The translations under genes were made by a program, and so were the position numbers. A stretch of DNA of 64,000 bases from Bacillus cereus. Its GTDB lineage: Bacteria; Bacillota; Bacilli; Bacillales; Bacillaceae_G. Below the pieces are notes generated by a model. The model was not told the origin of the DNA. It saw nothing but the letters and a program-made list of their open reading frames with translations, and did not search any database. This document shows, in pieces, positions 17,829-27,650 of this stretch (positions within the stretch are counted from its first letter, which is position 1; each line of letters opens with the position of its first letter). The DNA lies in NCBI RefSeq assembly GCF_025917685.1, contig NZ_CP089518.1:4341001-4405000 (forward strand), read 5' to 3'.

Positions 17829-18914
17829 TTAATTAAATGTAATGTTATGTACAGCCTCTTTATCAAGACGTTTAATAACTTCTACAATTAACTTCACTGC
17901 ATTTTCATAGTCATCACGGTGTAACATTGCCGCATGAGAATGAATGTAGCGTGTCGCAATCGTAATTGCCATAGACGGAATACCGTTTACAGAAATGTGA
18001 ATTGCTCCTGCATCTGTTCCCCCGCCGGCTACAGAATCATACTGATATGGAATTTGTAATTCATCAGCAACATCAACTACAAAGTCACGTAAACCTGTAT
18101 GACCAATAACAGAAGCATCATATAAAATGATCTGCGGTCCATCGCCCATTTTACTTTGCGCTTCTTTTGACGTTACACCCGGTGTATCTCCAGCGATACC
18201 AACATCTACTGCGAACGCGATATCTGGTTTGATATAATTCGCAGATGTTTTCGCACCACGAAGACCAACTTCTTCTTGTACAGTCCCAACGCCGTATACA
18301 ACGTTTGGATGTTTTTCATCTTTTAATTGTTTTAATACATCAATTGCAATTGCACAACCAATTCGGTTATCCCATGCTTTTGCAAGTAACATCTTTTCAT
18401 TCTTCATTACTTGGAATTCAAAGTAAGGTACAACTTGATCTCCTGGTCTTACGCCCCACTCCATTGCCTCTTCTTGGCTAGAAGCACCAATATCGATGAA
18501 CATGTCTTTAATGTCAACTGGCTTTTTACGAGCTTCTGGAGGTAAAATGTGCGGTGGTTTCGAACCAATCACACCTGTTATATCTCCTTTACGCGTTACA
18601 ATTGTTACGCGCTGTGCCAGCATAACTTGCGACCACCAGCCACCAACCGTTTGGAAACGAAGGAAGCCTTTGTCATCAATTTGCGTAAGCATAAAGCCAA
18701 CTTCATCTAAATGACCTGCAACCATAATTTTCGGGCCATTTTCTTCCCCAACTTTTTTCGCAACTAAACTTCCTAAATTATCAGTAGAAAGTTCATCTGC
18801 AAACGGCTCAATATATTTCTTCATTACTTCACGTGGTTCGCGCTCATTACCCGCAATACCGCGTGCGTCTGTTAATTCTTTTAGCATTGTCAATGTCGCG
18901 TCTAATTTTGTCAT
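17829..18914 (-). CDS. M42-family metallo-aminopeptidase (glutamyl/endo-aminopeptidase, YsdC-like)
   Basis: A 361-residue di-zinc aminopeptidase. Metal ligands and catalytic residues are visible in [41 protein letters not shown] and [10 protein letters not shown]. These enzymes form tetrahedral dodecamers and trim peptides in the cytoplasm. Start at 18914 behind AAAGGAGGG. In B. subtilis ysdC also lies just downstream of infC-rpmI-rplT, so the context is conserved. Confidence 0.92.
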   Translation of the reverse strand: MTKLDATLTMLKELTDARGIAGNEREPREVMKKYIEPFADELSTDNLGSLVAKKVGEENGPKIMVAGHLDEVGFMLTQIDDKGFLRFQTVGGWWSQVMLAQRVTIVTRKGDITGVIGSKPPHILPPEARKKPVDIKDMFIDIGASSQEEAMEWGVRPGDQVVPYFEFQVMKNEKMLLAKAWDNRIGCAIAIDVLKQLKDEKHPNVVYGVGTVQEEVGLRGAKTSANYIKPDIAFAVDVGIAGDTPGVTSKEAQSKMGDGPQIILYDASVIGHTGLRDFVVDVADELQIPYQYDSVAGGGTDAGAIHISVNGIPSMAITIATRYIHSHAAMLHRDDYENAVKLIVEVIKRLDKEAVHNITFN

Positions 18915-18983
18915 TGCCAACACCCTCCTTTTTCTTCAGTCACTTTATTATACAAAAGGAAATTGAAATATTCAAAAATTAAA

Positions 18984-19475
18984 TTAGTATCCTTGTGTTT
19001 GACGCTGATGATTTACTTCATTTTTGTCTAAATACGCCTTTTCAATCTCTTCTTGTTCAAATTCAAGCGCTTGTCCAAGGCGAAGATAACTTGTAAATAG
19101 TTCAATATAGTTCGTAATAGAAGGTTGATCTGTAAATCGAATCACTTTTGCATATGTGTCTAAGAAAATTTCTACTTGCGTTTTATTCGTTTGCGCACAT
19201 TTATAGAATAAGAAGTTTTTATCAATTCCTAAATCGATTCCGATTGATAAGATAAAATGTAAACCATCTACGTATTCTTCTAATATTACTTCACGCTCTG
19301 ATGCTGGTTTATTGCTCCAATATTTAAAACAACGTGTTTCATTTGCAAGTTCTCCAATTTCTACAAGAAGAGCTAACATTTTTTCTTTTAACAATTTTTT
19401 TGGTTGTAAGTCATGTTCTTTCACAATACGGTCATCTAATTCTTTTTGTAGTTTAAATAGTTGTAGTAAGTCCAT
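18984..19475 (-). CDS. dUTP diphosphatase, all-alpha dimeric type
   Basis: A 163-residue protein of the dUTPase_2/MazG-like all-alpha NTP pyrophosphatase family. The metal-binding E-x-x-E and E-x-x-D pattern is visible in LLVEIGELANE and EEYVDGLHFILS, with CFKYW between. It removes dUTP to prevent uracil incorporation into DNA. The start at 19475 has GGAGGAGG 8 nt upstream. It lies 69 nt before the M42 peptidase gene. A bcr-like repeat sits about 150 bp upstream. Confidence 0.85.
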   Translation of the reverse strand: MDLLQLFKLQKELDDRIVKEHDLQPKKLLKEKMLALLVEIGELANETRCFKYWSNKPASEREVILEEYVDGLHFILSIGIDLGIDKNFLFYKCAQTNKTQVEIFLDTYAKVIRFTDQPSITNYIELFTSYLRLGQALEFEQEEIEKAYLDKNEVNHQRQTQGY

Positions 19476-19629
19476 TCTATTGTCCTCCTCCAACATCGCA
19501 TTTTACGCAACAATGTTGTTTCATCTCAAAGTTCATTATTATTTTTCAGTTCTTATTAATAAGTCAGCTACCTAACTCTTTATAAAATAGCTTGTCCTTA
19601 ATTTGCAAATACGTTTCAATCATCGCTAT

Positions 19630-19704
19630 TCGATTGTTCACCTCATTGGTGATGGCTAATATTTAGCCGAGGATAACACCTCACTGATTAAAGTTTTACT
19701 TTAT
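19630..19704 (-). repeat. bcr-like dispersed repeat, copy 1
   Basis: On the minus strand ATAAAGTAAAACTTTAATCA begins at 19704 and is followed by CAGTGAGG and a TATTAGCC..TCACCAAT block. It matches the copies near 24826, 43831 and 58422. It lies upstream of, and in sense with, the dUTPase gene. Confidence 0.7.
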
Positions 19705-19789
19705 CTGATGAAAGTTCCATATCATCTTTCCATTATAGCAGTGTCGTTTCTGCTAGGAAAGATACTCTTCTTTCCAAAGGAGCATAAAT

Positions 19790-19826
19790 AAAAAAAGCCA
19801 GGAGGATTCTCCCGACTTTATACACA
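19790..19826 (-). terminator. Terminator-like hairpin downstream of the rplT terminator
   Basis: On the minus strand AAAGTCGGGAG/CTCCTGGCTTT with two mismatches and a following T run. There is no recognisable gene between it and the rplT terminator at 19930-19960. The 19476-19973 interval otherwise holds only the bcr-like repeat and AT-rich DNA. Confidence 0.5.
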
Positions 19827-19929
19827 TATTCTTCTATATCACTATAGTTTTCGCATTGATTTTGTCATATCGATAACGATAATACTGAAGGATTTTGCAA
19901 ATCATTGAATATTTACAATAAATGTAAAC

Positions 19930-19960
19930 AAAAAACCTTAGAAGAAAAATCTTCTAAGGC
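19930..19960 (-). terminator. Terminator of infC-rpmI-rplT
   Basis: Minus-strand CCTTAGAAG/CTTCTAAGG stem followed by TTTTTTG, 14 nt after the rplT stop. Confidence 0.88.
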
Positions 19961-19973
19961 TTCAACTAATTAA

Positions 19974-20330
19974 TTAGTTAATGTTGTTTTTTGCAACTGT
20001 TGCTAATTCAGCGAAAGCTTTTTCGTCATGAACAGCTAAGTCAGCAAGCATCTTGCGGTTAACTTCGATGCCAGCATTTTTAAGACCGTGCATTAAGCGG
20101 CTGTAAGAAAGACCATTCATACGAGCTGCTGCGTTGATACGTGTAATCCATAATTTACGGAAGTCACGTTTCTTTTGACGGCGGTCACGGAATGCATACA
20201 TTAGAGATTTCATAACCTGTTGGTTAGCAACCTTGAATAATGTATTTTTAGAACCGTAATAACCTTTTGCTAATTTTATTACTTTTTTACGACGTTGACG
20301 AGTAACTGTACCACCTTTTACTCTTGGCAT
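19974..20330 (-). CDS. rplT: 50S ribosomal protein L20
   Basis: 118 residues starting [20 protein letters not shown], the typical basic N-terminal extension of L20. It binds 23S rRNA early in large-subunit assembly. In Bacillus it also represses its own operon by binding the leader upstream of infC. Ribosome site AGGAGG is clear. Last gene of infC-rpmI-rplT. Confidence 0.98.
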
Positions 20331-20367
20331 AATATTACCTCCTAATTGTTCTATATATCAGCCGAAC

Positions 20368-20568
20368 TTATTTTAAGTTGTCAAGCATTTGACGAATGCG
20401 TTTGAAGTCACCAGCGCTTACTACACCAGCTTTACGTAGTTTACGTTTAGCTTTTGTAGATTTGTTAGCGAATAAATGGCTTGTGTAAGCGTGAGAACGT
20501 TTCAGTTTACCTGATCCAGTCTTTTTGAAACGCTTTGCAGCGCCGCGATGAGTTTTTTGTTTAGGCAT
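20368..20568 (-). CDS. rpmI: 50S ribosomal protein L35
   Basis: 66 residues, [20 protein letters not shown], a full-length L35. Ribosome site GAGGAGG. It lies 21 nt after infC and 37 nt before rplT, the standard operon order. Confidence 0.98.
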
Positions 20569-20589
20569 AGGTATTTCCTCCTCTATCTA

Positions 20590-21105
20590 TTACTTATCGT
20601 TTTTCGGTGCTAAAACTAAGAACATACTACGTCCTTCCATTTTAGGCTTAGATTCGATTGTACTAACTTCAGCACAAGCTTCTGAGAAGCGATCTAAAAC
20701 ACGTTGACCGATTTCTTTATGAGTAATGGCACGTCCTTTAAAGCGAATTGACGCTTTAACCTTGTCGCCTTTCTCTAAAAACTTGATAGCATTACGAAGT
20801 TTTGTGTTAAAGTCGTGTTCATCAATTGTTGGACTTAAACGAACTTCTTTCATGCTGATTACTTTTTGATTTTTGCGCTGTTCTTTTTCTTTCTTCTGTT
20901 GCTCAAAGCGGAATTTACCGTAGTCCATAATGCGGCATACTGGCGGTTTCGCATTTGGAGCAACTAATACTAAATCAAGATTAAGACTTGCAGCTAAGTC
21001 TAAAGCGTCATTACGAGACTTGATTCCAAGTTGATCGCCATTTGCGCCAACTAAACGTACTTCACGTGCACGAATTTGCTCGTTAATCATCATATCCTTG
21101 CTAAT
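20590..21105 (-). CDS. infC: Translation initiation factor IF-3 (probable ATT start)
   Basis: IF-3 binds the 30S subunit, keeps it free of 50S and proofreads the start codon. Both domains are present: the N-terminal domain ([21 protein letters not shown]) and C-terminal domain ([20 protein letters not shown] to the end). GGAGG lies 9 nt upstream of an ATT at 21103-21105, giving 171 residues beginning (M)SKDMMINEQ. The first ATG (21093) is too far from that site. An ATT start is the known autoregulatory feature of infC genes. A 167-residue version from MMINEQ is the conventional alternative. Confidence 0.93.
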   Translation of the reverse strand: MSKDMMINEQIRAREVRLVGANGDQLGIKSRNDALDLAASLNLDLVLVAPNAKPPVCRIMDYGKFRFEQQKKEKEQRKNQKVISMKEVRLSPTIDEHDFNTKLRNAIKFLEKGDKVKASIRFKGRAITHKEIGQRVLDRFSEACAEVSTIESKPKMEGRSMFLVLAPKNDK

Positions 21106-21295
21106 AGTAAGCCACCTCCAAGGTTTTTTCAGAATATGTTTTGTAATTGTAGAACCCGAACAAAAAAAGTGCGGGCATACGGCACCCACACTTGTAATAT
21201 CTTAAGTAAGAAATACATTTACCTGCTAACTGCGAATGCGTCCATCAGGTGAGAAGCGGGTGCTTCTACTTGTTCCAAAACCATATTCTATTATC
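21106..21295 (-). promoter_or_regulatory. Leader of infC-rpmI-rplT (L20 leader type)
   Basis: Long 5' UTR containing a terminator-like stem GTGTGGGTGCC/GCCCGCAC (21169-21194) followed by TTTTTTT. Upstream GAAGCACCCGCTTC can compete for pairing with it. This is the layout of the Bacillus L20 leader, in which L20 binding causes premature termination. Recognition is by arrangement and position, not by covariance search. Confidence 0.75.
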
Positions 21296-21302
21296 CTTGA
21301 TG

Positions 21303-21331
21303 AGTTTATCATAGGACATGACGTCTGTCAA
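21303..21331 (-). promoter_or_regulatory. Sigma-A promoter of the infC operon
   Basis: On the minus strand TTGACA (21326-21331), a 17-nt spacer and TAAACT (21303-21308). Transcription would start near 21296, about 190 nt before the infC start. Confidence 0.7.
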
Positions 21332-21456
21332 GAAGACGCGATGTGTTTTACTAACAACAAGAAATATTGTAACAAACAACTAACATACTTGCAATACTTT
21401 TTTATGATAAGTGTTACATGGTTATTTTTTCTAATTTTTTTCACTTATATTACATA

Positions 21457-21485
21457 GAAAAGCCGCGGTATACCGCGGCTTTTTC
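21457..21485 (-). terminator. Terminator of thrS
   Basis: AAAAGCCGCGG/CCGCGGCTTTTT with a TATA loop, directly after the thrS stop codon. Confidence 0.92.
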
Positions 21486-23423
21486 TTATCGTTTTCCTTC
21501 TACTTTAATCATGTCAACAAAAGCATCTAATGCAATTGTTTCTGATTTTTGTTCACCATATTTACGTACGTTTACGCCGTTTTCAGCCACTTCATTGTCA
21601 CCTACTACAAGCATATACGGGATTTTTTGCATTTGTGCTTCACGGATTTTGTAACCAATTTTCTCTTCACGAGTGTCTAATTCAACACGGATACCAGCAC
21701 GTCGTAATTCATCTTGTACTTTCTTCGCATAGTCTAAATGCACTTGCGGAGAAACAGGAATTACTTGCGCCTGAACTGGAGCTAACCAAGTTGGGAATGC
21801 GCCTTTGTATTCTTCAATTAAGAAGGCTACGAAACGTTCCATAGTTGATACAACACCACGGTGGATTACAACTGGACGATGTTGTTTACCGTCTTCACCA
21901 ACGTAAGTTAATTCAAAGCGTTCCGGAAGTAAGAAGTCTAATTGTACAGTTGAAAGTGTTTCGTCTTTTCCAAGAGCAGTACGAACTTGAACGTCAAGTT
22001 TTGGACCGTAGAATGCCGCTTCACCTTCAGCTTCATAGTAATCAAGACCCATTTCATCCATAGCTTCTTTTAACATACCTTGTGCTTTTTCCCACATCTC
22101 ATCATCAGCATAATACTTTTTAGTATCTGCTGGGTCACGATAAGATAGACGGAATGAATAGTTTTCTAAGCCGAAATCTTTGTACACTTCTAAAGTTAAG
22201 TTTACAACACGTTTTAACTCTTCTTTAATTTGATCCGGACGAACGAAAATGTGCGCATCATTTAAAGTCATTCCGCGTACACGTTGTAATCCAGATAACG
22301 CACCTGACATTTCATAGCGGTGCATTGTTCCAAGTTCCGCAATACGGATTGGTAATTCACGGTAGCTGTGAATATCATTTTTATAAACCATCATATGGTG
22401 AGGGCAGTTCATTGGACGAAGAACTAACTCTTCATTATCCATTTCCATTGATGGGAACATGCCATCACGGTAGTGATTCCAGTGACCAGAAGTTTCATAA
22501 AGCTCTCTGCTTCCTAGCACTGGAGTGTATACGTGATCATAGCCTAAGCTCGCTTCTTTATCAACGATGTAACGCTCGATAATACGGCGGATTGTTGCAC
22601 CTTTTGGTAACCAAAGTGGTAAGCCTTGTCCTACTTTTTGACTATTAGTAAATAGTTTTAACTCTTTACCTAGTTTACGGTGATCGCGCTCTTTCGCTTC
22701 TTCAAGCATGCGTAAGTGCTCATCTAATTCTGTTTTCTTAACGAATGCAGTACCGTAAATACGTTGTAACATTTTATTATTGCTGTCGCCGCGCCAGTAA
22801 GCACCTGCAACACTTAATAATTTAAATACTTTAATTTTCCCTGTAGATGGAAGATGAACACCACGGCAAAGGTCGAAGAATTCGCCTTGCTCATAGATTG
22901 AAATAACTGCATCTTCTGGAAGATCGTTAATTAAATCTAATTTTAACTCATCGCCGATTTCTTCAAAGCGACGAAGTGCTTCTGCACGTGGTACTTCATG
23001 ACGAACGATTTCTAAGTTCTCGTTTACAATTTTTTGCATTTCTTTTTCGATTTTCTTGAAGTCTTCAACTGTAATCGCTTCTTCCATATCGATATCGTAG
23101 TAGAAGCCATTTTCGATTACTGGACCAATGCCAAGCTCAAGCTTAACATCTTTATATAAACGTTTTAACGCTTGTGCTAAAAGGTGAGCTGTTGAATGGC
23201 GTAAAATGTATAAGCCATCTTCAGAATCTAATGTAATAATAGAAACTGCACCATCTTCTTCGATTGGTGTAACAAGATCGATCATCTCATCGTTTAATTT
23301 TCCAGCCACAGCTTTTTTCTTTAAGCCTGGGCTAATAGAAGCTGCGATTTCTTCAGTTGTTACGCCTTTTGGAAACTCCTTCACAGCTCCATCAGGGAAA
23401 GTAATTTTAACTACGTCTGCCAT
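21486..23423 (-). CDS. thrS: Threonine--tRNA ligase
   Basis: A 645-residue class II synthetase. Domains in order: TGS (1-62, [16 protein letters not shown]), second additional/editing domain with [15 protein letters not shown], the catalytic core (about 240-535; [26 protein letters not shown] with the zinc-binding Cys/His), and the C-terminal anticodon-binding domain. Start ATG at 23423 lies after GGAGTGACC; an adjacent GTG is in frame one codon earlier. Controlled by the Thr T-box upstream. Confidence 0.97.
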   Translation of the reverse strand: MADVVKITFPDGAVKEFPKGVTTEEIAASISPGLKKKAVAGKLNDEMIDLVTPIEEDGAVSIITLDSEDGLYILRHSTAHLLAQALKRLYKDVKLELGIGPVIENGFYYDIDMEEAITVEDFKKIEKEMQKIVNENLEIVRHEVPRAEALRRFEEIGDELKLDLINDLPEDAVISIYEQGEFFDLCRGVHLPSTGKIKVFKLLSVAGAYWRGDSNNKMLQRIYGTAFVKKTELDEHLRMLEEAKERDHRKLGKELKLFTNSQKVGQGLPLWLPKGATIRRIIERYIVDKEASLGYDHVYTPVLGSRELYETSGHWNHYRDGMFPSMEMDNEELVLRPMNCPHHMMVYKNDIHSYRELPIRIAELGTMHRYEMSGALSGLQRVRGMTLNDAHIFVRPDQIKEELKRVVNLTLEVYKDFGLENYSFRLSYRDPADTKKYYADDEMWEKAQGMLKEAMDEMGLDYYEAEGEAAFYGPKLDVQVRTALGKDETLSTVQLDFLLPERFELTYVGEDGKQHRPVVIHRGVVSTMERFVAFLIEEYKGAFPTWLAPVQAQVIPVSPQVHLDYAKKVQDELRRAGIRVELDTREEKIGYKIREAQMQKIPYMLVVGDNEVAENGVNVRKYGEQKSETIALDAFVDMIKVEGKR

Positions 23424-23451
23424 CACTGGTCACTCCTCTTTTTTTTCAAAA

Positions 23452-23690
23452 TAAAAAACACTCATCCCGTAAAAAGGGACGAGTGTTGAATTCGTGGTTC
23501 CACCCTTGTTCCAATTAACCTTATTGTTAATTGCTCAAGTTCAACATAACGGTGTTGTCCGTTAGCAATTACTAGAAAAACGTTCACTGCTAAAGTTTAG
23601 AGGTGGTAAGTAATAATCCCGTACTAGGAAGCTTACACCCTAAGGCTTCCCTCTCTGAAAATCGTAGATAACTACTCATGTCCTCATCAT
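23452..23690 (-). promoter_or_regulatory. T-box leader of thrS (specifier ACC, Thr)
   Basis: The minus strand of 23491-23505 reads GGGTGGAACCACGAA, the T-box. A terminator stem (ACACTCGTCCC/GGGATGAGTG) with T residues follows down to 23452. In Stem I the text TT-ACC-ACC places specifier ACC at 23605-23607, a threonine codon. The variant T-box GGTGGAACC differs from the GGTACC form seen upstream of asnS and pheS. The 5' edge is approximate. Confidence 0.9.
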
Positions 23691-23730
23691 GACATTTCAA
23701 TATATTTCATTTATGTAGGTAATTATATGC

Positions 23731-24612
23731 TCAAAAACTTAGAAAATCAAGGGCGTTACCTTTATTTTTTAAATTTTTCACATTGCGCTCAAACTCATGT
23801 AATCCATGTAATTGGACCCGTTCTTGAAATACATTTCGCAAAGTAATGATCATATTATGATCTTGTTCTTTCGTATATAAATAAATCTTTTTCGGCGAAA
23901 TAGAAAGAAGTGGCGCAATTACTTTCGTATCGATATATACATCCTTTTGCTTTAATAATTCCTCATCTATATATTGGACCAACCTCTCCTGTTTTAAACG
24001 TCTACCTTTATCATCATAGAAAATAAAACTTTCATCAAAAATAAGATGCACACAGGACAAACGTGATTTCCGGCTACTTACTTGTTGACGAAGGGTCTCA
24101 ATGAACATTTGGTATTCTTGCTCCATTTTATACTCATCAATTGCAACTTCAGCAAGCCTAGCTACCATTTCCCTATATGTACGAAGACGAAAACGAACAT
24201 ATGATGAAAACGAGAATGAAAGCGGATCACAAAGCCAATCATTTAAAGATGACATAATATAGGTCTCAAATTTATGACGCGTTAAATCACGAGCCACTCC
24301 TTTTCTTCTTTCTTTTAATATCTCCTGTGCCATATGCAAGATGTGATGACACTCTTCTTGTTCTTCGTAAAAAAACTTTTCCTTTAAAATGGTATGAATC
24401 CATTCATTTTGTTTCACATTCATAATGAAATATAGTAGTACTGGCAATAAAATCTTTTCAATATAATTCGATTCACATAATGGTATATGAATAATAACCT
24501 TTTGCCCATCTAAATATACACTTGTTTCCTTGTATAAAGATTCCGTTCTTTTCGTTAGTTGTCTGTATACGTGCGCAGCATCATTTTTTTCTTCGAAGCA
24601 AATTTCAATCAC
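23731..24612 (-). CDS. ytxC: Sporulation protein YtxC-like
   Basis: A 293-residue protein without membrane segments or recognised catalytic motif. Its sequence (CFEEKNDAAHVYRQLTKRTES at the N-terminus, FYDDKGRRLKQERLVQYIDE in the C-terminal half) and its place just upstream of thrS and downstream of dnaI match B. subtilis ytxC, a putative sporulation protein. The GTG start at 24612 has AAGGGGGG 7 nt upstream; the open frame runs 13 codons further without a ribosome site. Molecular function is unknown. Confidence 0.8.
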   Translation of the reverse strand: MIEICFEEKNDAAHVYRQLTKRTESLYKETSVYLDGQKVIIHIPLCESNYIEKILLPVLLYFIMNVKQNEWIHTILKEKFFYEEQEECHHILHMAQEILKERRKGVARDLTRHKFETYIMSSLNDWLCDPLSFSFSSYVRFRLRTYREMVARLAEVAIDEYKMEQEYQMFIETLRQQVSSRKSRLSCVHLIFDESFIFYDDKGRRLKQERLVQYIDEELLKQKDVYIDTKVIAPLLSISPKKIYLYTKEQDHNMIITLRNVFQERVQLHGLHEFERNVKNLKNKGNALDFLSF

Positions 24613-24782
24613 TTTTGTCCCCCCTTTTATCCCCGCTCTAAAGGATTGCATCTATACGTTACAAATCCTATAAGAGTCCGATCTGTGGAAGTTCACTCTT
24701 AGTAGAAATATATCTCCCATCGTTAGAAAATCCACTCGATATGGCTTGCTAATTTTATATATATTAAGGGGGAGAGAAAAAA

Positions 24783-24842
24783 ATGATACAAGCTACTATG
24801 AATTTTCAACAATTTGACCATTATGATAAAGTGAAACTTTAA
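24783..24842 (+). CDS. Truncated mini-ORF ending in a bcr-like repeat
   Basis: ATG at 24783 lies 9 nt after a strong AAGGGGGAG (24766-24773). The frame encodes MIQATMNFQQFDHYD and then runs into the repeat, which adds KVKL and a stop. A good ribosome site in front of a 19-codon frame suggests either a leader peptide or the first codons of a gene cut by insertion of the repeat. Downstream of the repeat I see no matching continuation. Confidence 0.3.
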   Translation: MIQATMNFQQFDHYDKVKL

Positions 24843-25005
24843 TCAGTGGAGGTTTTGTTCGTCCCCCACTGATTATTAGCCTTCACCAATCGGGCGTTTA
24901 CGGGCAGCCCGACTCCCACAAATAGCGGGATAAAGTGAAACTTTAATCTGTGAAGGCATCCTCATTCCCTACTAATTATTAGCCCTCACGAATTAGGATA
25001 AACGG
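24826..25005 (+). repeat. bcr-like repeat, copy 2 (two tandem units)
   Basis: Unit 1 starts ATAAAGTGAAACTTTAATCA at 24826 and contains two hairpins: AATCAGTGG..CCACTGATT, and TCGGGC..GCCCGA near 24890-24912. A second unit begins at 24930 with ATAAAGTGAAACTTTAATCT and ends near CACGAATTAGGATAAAC. The rest of the 24613-25197 interval has no gene I can support. Resembles bcr1-type elements specific to the B. cereus group. Confidence 0.75.
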
Positions 25006-25169
25006 ACGGTATTAAGATGTTTGAGTATATACATTATAAAAATCAAATCGAAAGGTTCCTTCGTCATATGTAAACTGCTTAAGAGTTACTACATCGTTAT
25101 GAAGAAAGTGTTAGTTTTAGACACCTTGAATACTTTGATCTTATCTCCAAAACATCATCACTATAACAA

Positions 25170-25197
25170 AAAAGAGCAAGCTTCTCAGCTTGCTCTT
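25170..25197 (-). terminator. Terminator of dnaI
   Basis: AAGAGCAAGC/GCTTGCTCTT stem with A and T flanks immediately after the dnaI stop. Confidence 0.88.
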
Positions 25198-26136
25198 TTA
25201 CTTATGACGACGGTTCTTCCCACCAATTGGAATTGGCTTCGCTAAATATTTAATTCGTTCCATAATACGTGCTGCTTTCATTTGCTCTGCCTCACCGCGT
25301 TGTGTATACGTTAAATGATGTTCCAACTCCTTGAAATCAAAGTTAGACGTAAAGAACGTCGGTAAGTTTTCTAACATACGGAACTGCAAGATTGCGCCAA
25401 GCACATCATCACGCACAAAACTTGACATCGCTTCTGCTCCGATATCATCTAACATTAATACTTGTACGCGTTTAACCGCATCAATCTTTTCACCAATCGA
25501 ATTATCTTGAATCGAACTTTTAATTTCACGTAGAAATTCAGGGAAGTATACGAGCATCGAACTAATTTTCTTTCGAGCAAGCTCATTTGCAATTGCCCCT
25601 AAAAGATACGTTTTCCCTACACCAAATTTACCGTACAGATATAAACCTTGTACTTTTTTACCCGGTTCGTATGTGTTTAAAAATTCATTCGCTGCACCTA
25701 TTGCATCAATACGTGCATCTAACTCTGAAGGGTCTAAATTTTCCATAGTTGCCTGTAAAATGTCAGCTGGCATATATACACTTTGAACAAGTTTTTCATA
25801 TTTTTTTCTCTCATCATATGCTACTTTTCTAATGCAACGATCGTATTGAATATCAATCATCTTACCTTGGATGACGAGCTTCGGCTCATATCCTTGTAGC
25901 ATGTTTTTACATGAACCTAAATCCGGACAATCCGCACACCCTACACTTTGTCCAATATATTCATACAACTTCACAAGACTTCGTTCAATCATCGAAGTCG
26001 TTACTTCACCTTTATGTTCGTCTATAAATTCTTTCACACGCGGGTGCGCCATCACTTCTGTCTTTAAGACTTCATATCTATTTTTAAAATTTTTATTTTC
26101 CATTAATTTCGCAAATGAATTTTGAATATGCTCCAT
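25198..26136 (-). CDS. dnaI: Primosomal helicase loader DnaI
   Basis: A 312-residue AAA+ ATPase that loads the replicative helicase DnaC at origins and restart sites together with DnaB and DnaD. The N-terminal helicase-interaction domain carries a zinc-binding cluster CADCPDLGSC (about residue 67). The AAA+ domain shows Walker A YGKFGVGKT and Walker B VLMLDDIGAE. Start is behind GAGGTGAGG; it lies 33 nt after dnaB in the same operon. Confidence 0.95.
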   Translation of the reverse strand: MEHIQNSFAKLMENKNFKNRYEVLKTEVMAHPRVKEFIDEHKGEVTTSMIERSLVKLYEYIGQSVGCADCPDLGSCKNMLQGYEPKLVIQGKMIDIQYDRCIRKVAYDERKKYEKLVQSVYMPADILQATMENLDPSELDARIDAIGAANEFLNTYEPGKKVQGLYLYGKFGVGKTYLLGAIANELARKKISSMLVYFPEFLREIKSSIQDNSIGEKIDAVKRVQVLMLDDIGAEAMSSFVRDDVLGAILQFRMLENLPTFFTSNFDFKELEHHLTYTQRGEAEQMKAARIMERIKYLAKPIPIGGKNRRHK

Positions 26137-26169
26137 TTCCTCACCTCAAAGAGCGTTCATTCTTTTTTA

Positions 26170-27576
26170 TTAATCACGCTTATATTTTTTCAACACTTCT
26201 TCTAATCGCTTCCGCTCATCTTCTAACGAACTTGTATTTTTCTTAACACTCACGTCCGTTTTCACAGTTTCTTTCACTTCTTCTTTCGGCTCTTCTTTAA
26301 GCCAATCTGGTACCATTTCTCTTCGTACCGTTTTCTTCGCCGTACGACCTTTTTTCTTCGTCTCAGCCCACTCTTGATATTGGCGGTTTTCTTCTTTCGC
26401 TAATGCCATCGCTTCAGCTACTGTACCGACCTTTTTTCGTGCCCAATGTCCAGCGATCTTCTCAACATACGTTTTCGCAAGTTTCATATCTGAGCGTAGC
26501 ATAACATAATAAATAAGTACATTCACAACCCCTGGCGTTAACTTTTGGTTTATCATTACATCCTCGACAATTTGCAAGTCTGCTTTCGTTGCTTCTGCAC
26601 CGCCTGAAATCTCTTTCAATAGTTGTTTTGGCGATATTTCCTCTAACTGCTTCATTAGCATTTCTTCTTGCGTAGATGGCTCTTTCTCTTTCATCGTACG
26701 TGCAGCATGAGGTTGCACTCTTTCACTTAATACAGGTAATGCTTGACCATTTTCAAATTGATACCAATCGCGAGCTCCTTTTCGAAGTCTTTCGATATCA
26801 ATTGTTTGCATCTCTGTCACCGTACCAAGAACGATATTTTGCATTGATAACACATCCACACCGTACACATAAGCGAGTGTAATGACACATTCTCGTACTT
26901 GATCTGTAATCGCCTTTTTAGGAACAAGCGCTGATAACCCTTCCACAAATAAAGGGAAATCAAAGAAATCATTCCAAACTTTCGGAGCATCCCCCTTCTC
27001 GTTACTTGGCATAGTTGTCGTTTTGGGGATACGAAGTTCTTCTTGCGCATGCTCAAACTGACCTGGGTTAAATGAATCAAATACATCATTGAAGGAGCGC
27101 GTAACATTTTCATAAGAAGTAAAATCGAATTCTTCTTCTAAGAAATATTGCTTTATTTGGTTATATTTTGTCCGACTCAATCGATTGTATAAAAAGATAC
27201 TTAAAACAATATCATCAAAAAACTGCTTCGGAGATAACGGTGGTTGCAACTCATATATAAACATTCGAATATCTTTTTCTTTTTTAATATATACATTTAA
27301 AAGCCCAATCGCCTCTAACTTTACTCGTTCCTCATATATTTCAGGAAGTTGCATTTGCATGGTCACCATAAGGGAGTGATGTGTATTCTCTTTTCCAAAT
27401 ACACGATCTTGCTCAAGCTCCCCCCATAGCGTCATGTATAAGCTAAAAGCTCTACTACCTATTAATGGCTGATACAACATTGTTAAAACTTTCCGGTCGT
27501 AATTATGTAACAACCCTTTCGCACTTACCTTATAACGATCAATCGGCAATAGCTCCATCCATGACTGTTTTTCCAT
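26170..27576 (-). CDS. dnaB: Replication initiation and membrane attachment protein DnaB
   Basis: A 468-residue primosome protein, the low-GC Gram-positive DnaB and not the helicase. It links oriC to the membrane and helps DnaI load helicase. It has two DnaB/DnaD-type winged-helix/DDBH2 regions (about 1-150 and 310-410, QLEEISPKQLLKEISGG and WARKKVGTVAEAMAL) and a charged Lys/Glu-rich tail. It lies directly upstream of dnaI; a hairpin separates it from nrdR. Confidence 0.93.
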   Translation of the reverse strand: MEKQSWMELLPIDRYKVSAKGLLHNYDRKVLTMLYQPLIGSRAFSLYMTLWGELEQDRVFGKENTHHSLMVTMQMQLPEIYEERVKLEAIGLLNVYIKKEKDIRMFIYELQPPLSPKQFFDDIVLSIFLYNRLSRTKYNQIKQYFLEEEFDFTSYENVTRSFNDVFDSFNPGQFEHAQEELRIPKTTTMPSNEKGDAPKVWNDFFDFPLFVEGLSALVPKKAITDQVRECVITLAYVYGVDVLSMQNIVLGTVTEMQTIDIERLRKGARDWYQFENGQALPVLSERVQPHAARTMKEKEPSTQEEMLMKQLEEISPKQLLKEISGGAEATKADLQIVEDVMINQKLTPGVVNVLIYYVMLRSDMKLAKTYVEKIAGHWARKKVGTVAEAMALAKEENRQYQEWAETKKKGRTAKKTVRREMVPDWLKEEPKEEVKETVKTDVSVKKNTSSLEDERKRLEEVLKKYKRD

Positions 27577-27650
27577 TCTTGCTTTTCCTTTCTCTTATCC
27601 AATCTAACCTATATTTCACTCGTTCTATCTTTATTATATAATTTCTTAGC

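Noticed and set aside
3900..23700. Possible CRISPR or transposon signals suggested by repeated GGTACC/GGGACGA motifs
   Set aside because: All three occurrences are T-box antiterminator sequences and terminators upstream of asnS, pheS and thrS.
25021..25245. 74-aa plus-strand frame between the repeat and dnaI
   Set aside because: No ribosome site, runs through the dnaI terminator into dnaI antisense, and has no protein-like composition.
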